Positions 29,284 to 37,260 of a stretch of DNA of 64,000 nt are shown here, piece by piece. The DNA lies in assembly GCF_002760665.1 (NCBI RefSeq), contig NZ_PDOB01000005.1, forward strand, positions 1 to 64,000. The letters are read 5' to 3'. This DNA is from Massilia psychrophila. GTDB taxonomy: Bacteria > Pseudomonadota > Gammaproteobacteria > Burkholderiales > Burkholderiaceae_D. Within the stretch, counting starts at the first letter, position 1; each line of letters opens with the position of its first letter. The position numbers were made by a program, and so were the translations under genes. The notes beneath the pieces were generated by a model. The model was given only the letters and a program-made list of their open reading frames with translations. It did no database searches and was not told where the DNA came from.

Positions 29284-30078
29284 ATGCGCCAATACCTCGA
29301 TTTCATGCGCCACGTGCGCGACAACGGCAGCGTCAAGCTTGACCGCACCGGCACCGGCACGCGCTCTGTGTTCGGCTACCAGATGCGCTTCAATCTGGAG
29401 GACGGCTTCCCATTGGTAACGACCAAAAAGCTGCACCTCAAATCGATCATTCACGAACTGATCTGGTTCCTGCAAGGCTCGACCAACATCGCCTATCTGG
29501 AAGAAAACGGCGTCTCGATCTGGAACGACTGGGCCGACGCCGACGGCGAGCTGGGACCGGTCTACGGCTACCAGTGGCGCAGCTGGCCGGCGCCGGACGG
29601 CAGCCACATCGACCAGATTTCGCAGGTGCTCGACCAGATCAAGTACAATCCGGATTCGCGCCGCCTGATCGTCTCGGCCTGGAACGTGGCCGACGTGCCG
29701 AAAATGAAACTGCCGCCGTGCCACGCGCTGTTCCAGTTCTACGTCGCCGACGGCAAGCTGTCATGCCAGCTGTACCAGCGTAGCGCCGACATCTTTCTCG
29801 GGGTGCCGTTCAACATCGCCTCCTACGCCCTGCTGACCCATATGGTGGCGCAGCAGGCCGGGCTCGGTTTGGGCGATTTTATCTGGACCGGCGGCGACTG
29901 CCACTTGTATGCGAACCACCTCGACCAGGTCGAGCTGCAACTGTCGCGCGCCGAACTACCGCTGCCGCAACTGCTCATCAAGCGCAGGCCCGATACCCTG
30001 TTCGACTACCGGTTCGACGATTTCGAGATTGCCAACTACAGCGCGCATCCGCACATCAAGGCGCCGGTCGCAGTGTAA
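29284..30078 (+). CDS. thyA: Thymidylate synthase
   Basis: A 264-residue enzyme that methylates dUMP to dTMP with methylene-tetrahydrofolate. The catalytic Cys lies in [13 protein letters not shown], with [20 protein letters not shown] and [20 protein letters not shown] around it. The dUMP-binding [12 protein letters not shown] follows, and the protein ends [10 protein letters not shown] as expected. The length equals the E. coli enzyme. folA, usually next to it, lies 1.24 kb downstream beyond a broken antisense chemoreceptor gene. Confidence 0.97.
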   Translation: MRQYLDFMRHVRDNGSVKLDRTGTGTRSVFGYQMRFNLEDGFPLVTTKKLHLKSIIHELIWFLQGSTNIAYLEENGVSIWNDWADADGELGPVYGYQWRSWPAPDGSHIDQISQVLDQIKYNPDSRRLIVSAWNVADVPKMKLPPCHALFQFYVADGKLSCQLYQRSADIFLGVPFNIASYALLTHMVAQQAGLGLGDFIWTGGDCHLYANHLDQVELQLSRAELPLPQLLIKRRPDTLFDYRFDDFEIANYSAHPHIKAPVAV

Positions 30079-30099
30079 GCAGCCGACGCATCTGCTGCC

Positions 30100-31018
30100 G
30101 TATCGTTTCTGATTAAGGTGCCAGCAGCGCCCAGGGTAAACACGCTGACCACCTCGGCCAGCGCAGCCGCCTGCACCCGCAACGACCCAGCCGCCGCTGC
30201 CGCCTCTTCGACCAGCGCCGCATTCTGCTAGGTCGCCGAGTCGATCTGCACGACCGCCTGGTTGACCTGTTCGATGCCGGACTGCTGCTGCAGGCTGGCG
30301 GTGCTGATTTCGGCCATGATGTCGGTCACGCGCGTCACGCTGTCGACGATGCCTCTCATCGTCGCGCCGGCCTCGCCGACCAGCCGGCTGCCAAGGTTGA
30401 CCTGCTCGACCGAAGCGCCAATCAGCAGGTTGATTTCCTTCGCCGCGCTGTTCGAGCGCTGCGCCAGGCTGCGCACTTCTTGCGCCACCACCGCAAAGCC
30501 GCGGCCCTGGCCGCCTCCACCGCCGCAATGAGGGCCAAGATATTGGTCTGGAACGCAATGCCCTCGATGACGGCGATGATGTCGACGATCTTGCGCGAGG
30601 CGCTGTCGATCGCCCCCATCGTGTCACCACCGAGGCCACCACGTCGTAGCCCTTGCCGGCGACTTCAAGGGCCGACGTCGCCAGGGCGTTGGCCTGGCGC
30701 GCGTTGCCGGCATTCTGCTTGACGGTCGACGTCAGCTCCTCGATCGACGCGGCGGTTTCTTCGAGCGAACTGGCCTGCATTTCGGTGCGCGCCGACAGGT
30801 CCATGTTGCCGGTGGCGATCTGGTCGGACGCCGCCGCCATTGTCTCGGTGCTGGCGCGCACCAGGGTGACGATGCCGTGCAGGCTGGCGCGCATGTTGCC
30901 GAGTGCGCGCTTGAGGCGCCCGGTCTCGGTGTCATCCTTCGGATCGACCGCCAGCTCGCCGGCGAGGTCGCCAGTGGCGATGCGCGCGGTAAAGCCGATG
31001 GCCTCGTCGTCCAGTATG
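30100..31018 (-). pseudogene. Broken methyl-accepting chemotaxis protein gene
   Basis: The minus strand carries the HAMP and signalling domains of a chemoreceptor in three frames. HAMP to [13 protein letters not shown] is in one frame. A one-base loss near 30617 moves on to [15 protein letters not shown] and [21 protein letters not shown] small deletion near 30505, which removes part of the RAGEQGRG tip, moves to [20 protein letters not shown]. An in-frame TAG at 30228-30230 replaces the Gln of [11 protein letters not shown]. The periplasmic and membrane parts are absent. With three lesions and no 5' half, the gene is dead. Confidence 0.9.
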
Positions 31019-31272
31019 GGGTGTTGCTAGTTGCAAATACGTTGCCCCGCAAATTAGTCCGATTAAAATATATTAATAACAATAGAATTGTTGTAAATTG
31101 TGCCTACAAGACCACAAAATATTAAAAACACATCGTTGTTATGGATGAATGCTAAAGTTTTGCACGATCGCGCTGCCGCGTGATCCGGAATCTCCGCGCT
31201 GTGGCCCAGGTGACCTCAAGCCCTTGCCGGCTGCTAGAATACGGCTCAACTTCCACCTTCAGGCACGCCCCC
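31019..31272. other. AT-rich gap between chemoreceptor relic and folA
   Basis: About 31035-31140 is strikingly AT-rich for this window, with stretches such as AAAATATATTAATAACAATA. The change coincides with the point where similarity to the chemoreceptor stops, so it may mark a junction of unlike DNA. No gene is recognised. The folA promoter must lie here or just after; TAGAAT near 31235 is a possible -10. Confidence 0.5.
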
Positions 31273-31320
31273 ATGACTATCGCCACCCGCCTCTTCACCG
31301 AACCTCCGGTGCTGTCGTGA
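31273..31320 (+). CDS. Possible 15-codon leader ORF overlapping folA
   Basis: ATG 31273 opens a frame reading MTIATRLFTEPPVLS and stopping at TGA 31318-31320. The stop overlaps the folA GTG (31317) as GTGA. The arrangement would couple folA translation to the leader. It has no strong Shine-Dalgarno and no homologue I recognise, so it may be chance. Confidence 0.35.
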   Translation: MTIATRLFTEPPVLS

Positions 31321-31808
31321 ACGCCACCCACCTGACCCTCATCGTGGCATTCGACGCGCAACGCGGCATCGGCATCCGCAACACACTGCCGTGGCATCTG
31401 CCGGAAGACTTGGCGCACTTCAAGCGCGTCACCTCCGGCCATCCGATCATCATGGGCCGCAAGACGTTCGACTCGATCGGGCGGCCGCTGCCGAACCGGC
31501 GCAACATCGTCATCACCCGCAATCCGGCCTGGCGCCACGACGGCGTCGAGGCGGCCGCTTCGCTCCTTGATGCCCTCGCCCTGATCGGCGGCCAGCGCGG
31601 CTTCATCATCGGCGGCGCCCAGGTATTCGCCGAATCGATGGACATCGCCGACCAGATGATCGTCACCGAGATCGGCCATACCTTTGAATGCGACACCTTC
31701 TTTGCGCCGCTGGTCCCCGGCCAGTGGCGCGAGAGCGCGCGCGAATCCCACCATTCGAAGGCGAATGGCTTCGATTACTCCTTCGTGACCTACGATAAAG
31801 CGAACTAA
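31317..31808 (+). CDS. folA: Dihydrofolate reductase
   Basis: A 163-residue enzyme that reduces dihydrofolate with NADPH, completing the thymidylate cycle with thyA. Blocks are LIVAFDAQRGIGIRNTLPWH (Met20-loop region), LPEDLAHFKRVTSGHPIIMG, RKTFDSIGRPLPNRRNIVIT and FIIGGAQVFAESM. The only start giving a normal N terminus is GTG 31317; the upstream in-frame extension to 31149 is not conserved. A short ORF ends on this start codon. Confidence 0.95.
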   Translation: MNATHLTLIVAFDAQRGIGIRNTLPWHLPEDLAHFKRVTSGHPIIMGRKTFDSIGRPLPNRRNIVITRNPAWRHDGVEAAASLLDALALIGGQRGFIIGGAQVFAESMDIADQMIVTEIGHTFECDTFFAPLVPGQWRESARESHHSKANGFDYSFVTYDKAN

Positions 31809-32013
31809 GCATGTGATGATCGGCGCCTGCGCGGTGGCCGTTGCCCTTGCGAAAACGGGGGGCATTGCTTTGCTGCTCGATGAAATGGTCTGGATGGCCA
31901 CCCCGCAGACAAATTGTGCGGCAGCAATCGAGCTTATAGGCTAATCTGATTCAAACTTTTTTCACCGGATTGCAGGCATTTCTGCCAAACTCCGCTTACT
32001 TTTTTTCTTCGGT

Positions 32014-32059
32014 GCCGTGAGCAGCGTCCCGCCTCCCCGGCGTGGATTGCGCTCACGGC
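32014..32059 (+). promoter_or_regulatory. Inverted repeat in the leader of the decarboxylase gene
   Basis: GCCGTGAGC (32014-32022) and GCTCACGGC (32051-32059) are perfect complements separated by 28 bases that themselves contain CGCC-TCCC-CGGCG-like pairing. The stem ends 20 bases before the ATG and just before GGAG. No T-run follows, so it is not an intrinsic terminator. It may shape the leader RNA or mark a protein site. Confidence 0.4.
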
Positions 32060-32079
32060 GCTTCGCTTTGGAGCTGTCA

Positions 32080-34332
32080 ATGAAATTTCGTTTCCCGATC
32101 GTCATCATCGACGAGGATTTCCGTTCTGAGAACACCTCCGGCCTGGGCATCCGTGCGCTTGCCGCCGCGATGGAAAAGGAAGGCATGGAAGTGCTCGGCC
32201 TGACCAGCTACGGCGACCTGTCCCAGTTCGCCCAGCAGCAGTCGCGCGCTTCGGCCTTCGTGCTGTCGATCGACGACGAGGAATTCGGCGGCGGCTCGCT
32301 GGAAGAGACCAATTTTGCGCTGACCGCGCTGCGCGCTTTTGTAAAAGAGATCCGCCACAAGAATTCGGACATCCCGATCTACATCTACGGCGAAACGCGC
32401 ACCTCGCGCCACATCCCGAACGACGTTCTGCGCGAGCTGCATGGTTTCATCCACATGTTCGAGGACACCCCCGAATTCGTCGCCCGCCACATCATCCGCG
32501 AAGCAAAGTCCTACCTCGACGGCCTGGCGCCGCCGTTCTTCCGCGCGCTGGTGAACTACGCCAACGACGGTTCGTACTCGTGGCACTGCCCCGGCCACTC
32601 CGGCGGCGTGGCCTTCCTAAAGTCGCCGATCGGCCAGATGTTCCACCAGTTTTTTGGCGAGAACATGCTGCGCGCCGACGTCTGCAACGCGGTCGAAGAA
32701 CTCGGCCAGCTGCTCGACCACACCGGCCCGGTCGCCAAGTCCGAGCGCAACGCCGCCCGCATCTTCAACGCCGACCACTGCTACTTCGTCACCAACGGCA
32801 CCTCGACCTCAAACAAGATGGTGTGGCACTCGACGGTGGCGCCGGGCGACATCGTTGTCGTCGACCGCAACTGCCACAAGTCGATCCTGCACTCGATCAT
32901 CATGTGCGGCGCTATCCCCGTGTTCCTGATGCCGACCCGCAACCACCTGGGCATCATCGGCCCGATCCCGCTGGAAGAATTCACGCCAGAGTCGCTGGCC
33001 CGCAAGATCGAAGCGAACCCATTCGCGCGCGAAGCGGTCAACAAGAAGCCGCGCATTTTGACCATCACCCAGTCGACCTACGACGGCGTGGTCTACAACG
33101 TCGAAACCCTGCGCGAAATGTTGGACGGCAAAATCGACACCCTGCACTTCGACGAAGCGTGGCTGCCGCACGCCACTTTCCACGACTTTTACAAGAACAT
33201 GCACGCGATCGGCAAGGACCGCCCGCGCGCCAAGGAGTCGATGATCTTCTCGACCCAGTCGACCCACAAGCTGCTGGCCGGCCTGTCGCAGGCTTCGCAG
33301 GTGCTGGTGCGCGAATCGGAAACGGTGAAACTCGACCGGGACGCTTTCAACGAAGCCTACCTGATGCATACGTCGACATCGCCGCAGTATTCGATCATCG
33401 CTTCGTGCGACGTCGCCGCGGCGATGATGGAGGCGCCTGGCGGCACCGCACTGGTGGAAGAATCCATTTTTGAGGCGCTCGACTTCCGCCGCGCCATGAA
33501 AAAGGTCGACGCGGAATTCGGCGCCGACTGGTGGTTCAAGGTGTGGGGGCCTGATACCTTCTCGGAAGAAGGCATCGGTACCCAGGACGACTGGATGATC
33601 CACGCCGAGGACGACTGGCACGGCTTCGGCAACCTCGCCCCCGGCTTCAACATGCTCGACCCGATCAAGGCCACCGTCGTCACGCCCGGCCTGTCGCTCG
33701 ACGGGCGCTTTGGCGACTCCGGCATCCCGGCGTCGATCGTCACCAAGTACCTGGCCGAACACGGCGTCATCATCGAGAAGTGCGGGCTGTATTCGTTCTT
33801 CATCATGTTCACGATCGGCATCACCAAGGGCCGCTGGAACACGCTGGTCACCGCGCTGCAGCAGTTCAAGGACGACTACGACAAGAACCAGCCGCTGTGG
33901 CGCATCCTGCCAGGCTTCGCCGGCGCCAATCCGCGCTACGAGGCGATGGGCCTGCGCGACCTGTGCCAGTCGATCCACGACTTTTACAAAATCTACGACG
34001 TCGCCCGCCTGACGACCGAGATGTACCTGTCGGACATGATCCCGGCGATGAAGCCGTCCGACGCGTTTGCCAAGATGGCGCACCGCGAGACCGACCGCGT
34101 GCCGATCGAGGAGCTCGAAGGGCGCATCACCGCAATCCTCTTGACGCCGTACCCGCCGGGCATTCCGCTGTTGATCCCGGGCGAGCGCTTCAACAAGACC
34201 ATCGTCGACTACCTGCGTTTCGCGCGCGACTTCAACGAGCGCTTCCCCGGTTTCGAGACGGACGTGCACGGCCTGGTGAAGCGCGAAGTCGACGGCCGAC
34301 GCGGTTATTTTGTCGACTGCGTCAAGAACTGA
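32080..34332 (+). CDS. Arginine/lysine/ornithine decarboxylase, large PLP type
   Basis: A 750-residue fold-type I decarboxylase with an N-terminal wing domain (about 1-130), the PLP domain and a C-terminal domain. The PLP Lys is in STQSTHKLLAGLSQASQVLV, the substrate-side Asp-His region in LHFDEAWLPHATFHDFY, and SWHCPGHSGGVAFLKSPIGQ opens the large domain. The length fits the inducible AdiA/CadA/SpeF group, and the sequence style suggests arginine. It would make agmatine or another polyamine precursor, or consume protons under acid stress. No cognate antiporter gene is adjacent. The ATG at 32080 follows GGAG; the frame upstream is an unconserved 21 residues. Confidence 0.9.
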   Translation: MKFRFPIVIIDEDFRSENTSGLGIRALAAAMEKEGMEVLGLTSYGDLSQFAQQQSRASAFVLSIDDEEFGGGSLEETNFALTALRAFVKEIRHKNSDIPIYIYGETRTSRHIPNDVLRELHGFIHMFEDTPEFVARHIIREAKSYLDGLAPPFFRALVNYANDGSYSWHCPGHSGGVAFLKSPIGQMFHQFFGENMLRADVCNAVEELGQLLDHTGPVAKSERNAARIFNADHCYFVTNGTSTSNKMVWHSTVAPGDIVVVDRNCHKSILHSIIMCGAIPVFLMPTRNHLGIIGPIPLEEFTPESLARKIEANPFAREAVNKKPRILTITQSTYDGVVYNVETLREMLDGKIDTLHFDEAWLPHATFHDFYKNMHAIGKDRPRAKESMIFSTQSTHKLLAGLSQASQVLVRESETVKLDRDAFNEAYLMHTSTSPQYSIIASCDVAAAMMEAPGGTALVEESIFEALDFRRAMKKVDAEFGADWWFKVWGPDTFSEEGIGTQDDWMIHAEDDWHGFGNLAPGFNMLDPIKATVVTPGLSLDGRFGDSGIPASIVTKYLAEHGVIIEKCGLYSFFIMFTIGITKGRWNTLVTALQQFKDDYDKNQPLWRILPGFAGANPRYEAMGLRDLCQSIHDFYKIYDVARLTTEMYLSDMIPAMKPSDAFAKMAHRETDRVPIEELEGRITAILLTPYPPGIPLLIPGERFNKTIVDYLRFARDFNERFPGFETDVHGLVKREVDGRRGYFVDCVKN

Positions 34333-34360
34333 CCCCCAGTTTTTCAGTCGCGGCGTCAGC

Positions 34361-34393
34361 AAATAAAAAGAGCCTCGCAGGCTCTTTTTATTT
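34361..34393. terminator. Bidirectional intrinsic terminator
   Basis: AAATAAAAAGAGCCT and AGGCTCTTTTTATTT form a perfect 15-bp stem with a CGC loop. T-rich tracts arise on both strands, so it can stop the decarboxylase transcript and the convergent dcd transcript. Confidence 0.9.
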
Positions 34394-34407
34394 TGGGTGC
34401 AATCGAC

Positions 34408-34977
34408 TCAAGCCCTCGGCAACGTCACTCCACTTTGCCCCTGGTATTTTCCACCGCGGTCCTTGTACGAAGTCTCGCACACTTCATCGCTCTCGAAGAA
34501 CAGCACCTGCGCGCAGCCTTCGCCTGCATAAATCTTGGCCGGCAGCGGCGTCGTGTTGGAAAACTCGAGCGTCACGTAGCCTTCCCATTCCGGCTCGAAC
34601 GGTGTCACGTTGACGATGATGCCGCAGCGCGCGTAGGTCGATTTGCCCAGGCAGATCGTCAGCACGTTGCGCGGGATCTTGAAGTACTCGATGGTGCGCG
34701 CCAGCGCGAACGAATTGGGCGGGATGATGCAGACATCGCTCTTGACGTCGACGAAGGAGTTCGAATCGAAGTTCTTCGGATCGACGATGGTGCTGTTGAT
34801 GTTGGTGAAAATCTTGAACTCGTCGGCGCAGCGGATATCATAGCCGTACGACGAGGTGCCGTACGAGATCATCTTGCGCCCGTCGGGGCTTTGGCGCACC
34901 TGGCCCGGTTCGAACGGTGAGATCATGCCGGTTTCGAGCGCCATGCGGCGGATCCATTTATCGCTTTTGATTGTCAT
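34408..34977 (-). CDS. dcd: dCTP deaminase
   Basis: A 189-residue enzyme that deaminates dCTP to dUTP, feeding dUMP to thymidylate synthase. It starts [19 protein letters not shown]. The core contains [55 protein letters not shown] with the catalytic Glu following ([20 protein letters not shown]), and the C-terminal [11 protein letters not shown]. The ATG at 34977 is the standard start; a TTG further up only adds four residues. Confidence 0.95.
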   Translation of the reverse strand: MTIKSDKWIRRMALETGMISPFEPGQVRQSPDGRKMISYGTSSYGYDIRCADEFKIFTNINSTIVDPKNFDSNSFVDVKSDVCIIPPNSFALARTIEYFKIPRNVLTICLGKSTYARCGIIVNVTPFEPEWEGYVTLEFSNTTPLPAKIYAGEGCAQVLFFESDEVCETSYKDRGGKYQGQSGVTLPRA

Positions 34978-35076
34978 CGCTGGGCTTTTCAAAAAAGGGT
35001 AAGTCGGGGAAGCAGGGGCTGCGCAAGGCGCGCCGAATGCCCGGGATTTTACGCGAAAAGCAGCATGGTTTTGAAA

Positions 35077-35874
35077 TTATGCTGTTGCCAGCAGTTCGGC
35101 GATCATCGCGCCCGTCAGTTGCGCGGCCAGCCGCGGCGACTCCATCGGAAACAGGTGGCCGCCCTTGATTTCGGCGAAATGTCGCCCGACCAGTTTGCGC
35201 GTTGCATCCAGCCCGGCCTGGCGCAGCTCGAGCGAGTTGTCGCCGCCGACAAAGCCGATCGGCACCGGGAACGGCGGACGCACCAGCGCGCCCAAGTGAT
35301 GCGGCAGCGAGCGGTAGATGGCGGTTTCGACTTCGCGCGAAAAGCGCAGCTGCACGCCATCGGGGTGCGGCACCAGGCCATGTTCGATGTAGTCGGCCAG
35401 CACGCCGGGCGCCCACCCCGCAAAGATATTTTTCGCGGCGAAATGGCGATAAGCCGCATCCGCATCGGGCCAGACGGTGCGCCGCCGCCGCGACGCCTTG
35501 GCCGGCGAAAAATGATCGTCCCAGCGGCGCGTCTTCGCTATCCGCAGCAGCCACGCGCGCCAGCCTGCCACCACCGGCGAATCGAGCATCACCACGCAGC
35601 GCGCCAGGTCCGGGCGCTGCTTCGCCGCCATCAGGCTGAGCATGCCGCCGAGCGAATGGCCGACCAGGACCGCCGGCTGGCCGTAGGCTTCCAGCCGGGC
35701 GATCAGTTCGGCCACCAGTTCCGGCCAACCGTCCGACACCGCAAACGCCGCGTCGTGACCGACCATGTCGGTCGTATGCACATGAAAGTCCATGCGCAAA
35801 CCATCGAGAAAATGGCGATAGACGCCGGCCGGGAAGCTGTTGCCGTGGGTGAAGTGCAGCAGTGGTTTTTTCAT
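35077..35874 (-). CDS. Alpha/beta hydrolase
   Basis: A 265-residue hydrolase starting MKKPLLHFTHGNSFPAGVY, where HGNSF is the oxyanion-hole loop. The nucleophile Ser lies in VLVGHSLGGMLSLMAA, and the final catalytic His is in EIKGGHLFPMESP. The lid region is longer than in small esterases. The substrate is unknown. It is separated from dcd by 99 bases and from the divergent metallopeptidase gene by about 200 bases. Confidence 0.83.
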   Translation of the reverse strand: MKKPLLHFTHGNSFPAGVYRHFLDGLRMDFHVHTTDMVGHDAAFAVSDGWPELVAELIARLEAYGQPAVLVGHSLGGMLSLMAAKQRPDLARCVVMLDSPVVAGWRAWLLRIAKTRRWDDHFSPAKASRRRRTVWPDADAAYRHFAAKNIFAGWAPGVLADYIEHGLVPHPDGVQLRFSREVETAIYRSLPHHLGALVRPPFPVPIGFVGGDNSLELRQAGLDATRKLVGRHFAEIKGGHLFPMESPRLAAQLTGAMIAELLATA

Positions 35875-36077
35875 AAGTGCAATTTTAATGCGCTCGCTAC
35901 GATCGCGGGTAGAGGGTATCCACTACAAATACCCAGCCACCGGCCACCGGCGCGGTCCACCCTTGCCGGCTGGCATGCGGTGCAATTTTGTGCGCCCTCA
36001 AGTAAGCCGGGGGATTCAGGATTACCGTTGAGTCTGCCCGAACGGCATGGGCCGCCGGCGCACCGATGGAGACCATC

Positions 36078-37061
36078 ATGTCACATGTTGAAAGCAACCC
36101 TGAACCTGCCGGACCCGAACCGGCGCTGCAGATCAGTTCCGAAACGATCGTCTGGCGCCCCGGAGACCCGACCCGCAAGGACGCGTTTTTCATCCTGGTG
36201 ATCAATAACCCGGCGCTCGAGCGGCCTTGGAATTCGGGCAATTTCGTCCCCGACATGGTCGGCGGCGCCGGCTCCGCCGATCACAGCCGGTTCATCAATT
36301 CGGCCCGCTATGTTGTCGATAACCTGTTCGGCAACACGCCGGGCCAGGCCGAAAAACTGCTGAGCGACTCGCCGCATGCGAACAAGATCAAGGTCGCCTC
36401 GATCTACGTGCGCGGGCTCCCCCCGAACAACGCCAGCGCGCTGGTCGGCGAAGAGGACTTTACCAGCACCGGCCTTCTGGTGCCGCGCCGCGACGCCGTG
36501 CCGGCGCTGCTGCGCACGTTGCTGGTGAACCCGGACATCGTGTTCATCGTCTCCAATTCGCCCACCAACACGCGCGCCGCCGCCTATTCAACCGACGACA
36601 ACGACGCGAGGCCGGGCGACCCGTTTACCTACGACGGCCAGCGCCGGTTCCACCGTTACTTTCATACCGTCCCGGGAATGGCAGCGCTGCACACCACGTC
36701 CGATGCGCTGACCGCCGCGCATGAATTCGGCCACACCTTCTCCAGCTATACGAATGGCGTCATCACCGACCTCTACGTCGACGGCGATACCGCCTTCAAC
36801 CGCAAGACGGGCCGGCCGATCCCGAATGTTTTCGCCACGTATAAAGGGGTAGCTTACGCCTCGGACAAGGAGCGCGACGGCCTGGGCTATCCGCCTGAGT
36901 GGGTCTCCTACCATCCCGCGCTGGTCGACCCGGCGCAGCCGGCGCTAATGGATAATTTTTTCTTTTCCGACGGTTTCGTCAGCAGCAAGCATGACCGCAT
37001 CACCAAACGCTACATACTGGATCGGATCGAAGCGAAAGTCTTCAGACGCGAAAGGACATGA
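36078..37061 (+). CDS. Putative zinc metallopeptidase with HEFGH motif, family not recognised
   Basis: A protein of about 327 residues. The centre contains LTAAHEFGHTFSSYTNG (about residues 212-230), an HExxH zincin motif with a following Ser/Tyr-rich helix, and GLGYPPEWVSYHPALVD later. SNSPTNTRAAAYSTDDNDARPGDPF lies before it (quoted in part: AAAYSTDDNDARPGD). There is no signal peptide; the N terminus is Pro/Glu-rich. I know the motif as a peptidase site, but the flanking sequence does not match a family I can name; M64-like secreted peptidases share the HEFGH style. A start at 36066 is also possible (METIMSH). A small gene begins one base after its stop. Confidence 0.65.
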   Translation: MSHVESNPEPAGPEPALQISSETIVWRPGDPTRKDAFFILVINNPALERPWNSGNFVPDMVGGAGSADHSRFINSARYVVDNLFGNTPGQAEKLLSDSPHANKIKVASIYVRGLPPNNASALVGEEDFTSTGLLVPRRDAVPALLRTLLVNPDIVFIVSNSPTNTRAAAYSTDDNDARPGDPFTYDGQRRFHRYFHTVPGMAALHTTSDALTAAHEFGHTFSSYTNGVITDLYVDGDTAFNRKTGRPIPNVFATYKGVAYASDKERDGLGYPPEWVSYHPALVDPAQPALMDNFFFSDGFVSSKHDRITKRYILDRIEAKVFRRERT

Positions 37062-37062
37062 C

Positions 37063-37257
37063 ATGGTCGCCCCCCTCAAACCCCAACAAATCAACCAGGC
37101 CTTGCAGCGCGGCACCCGGGCCGAGCTGGACGAATTCGAACGCCTGGTCGCCGAACAGTTTGAAACCGCGCCGTCGCTGGTCAGCGGCCAGCAAGCGCCC
37201 CAAGCGCAGGCGAAATTCGACCGCCTGCGGGAACTCGGCAAAAAGCTGTTCGGCTGA
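37063..37257 (+). CDS. Small protein downstream of the metallopeptidase
   Basis: A 64-residue protein starting MVAPLKPQQINQALQRGTRA and ending ELGKKLFG. It is charged, without membrane segments or Cys, and probably helical; FERLVAEQFETAP and FDRLRELGKKL could form an amphipathic hairpin. Its ATG comes one base after the metallopeptidase stop, with AAAGGA about 8 bases upstream, so the two are co-translated. It may be an accessory or inhibitor-like partner, but nothing in the sequence proves this. Confidence 0.6.
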   Translation: MVAPLKPQQINQALQRGTRAELDEFERLVAEQFETAPSLVSGQQAPQAQAKFDRLRELGKKLFG

Positions 37258-37260
37258 AAT

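Noticed and set aside
32809-34362. 517-codon minus-strand frame opposite the decarboxylase gene
   Set aside because: Antisense shadow without domain character; the decarboxylase has all PLP motifs.
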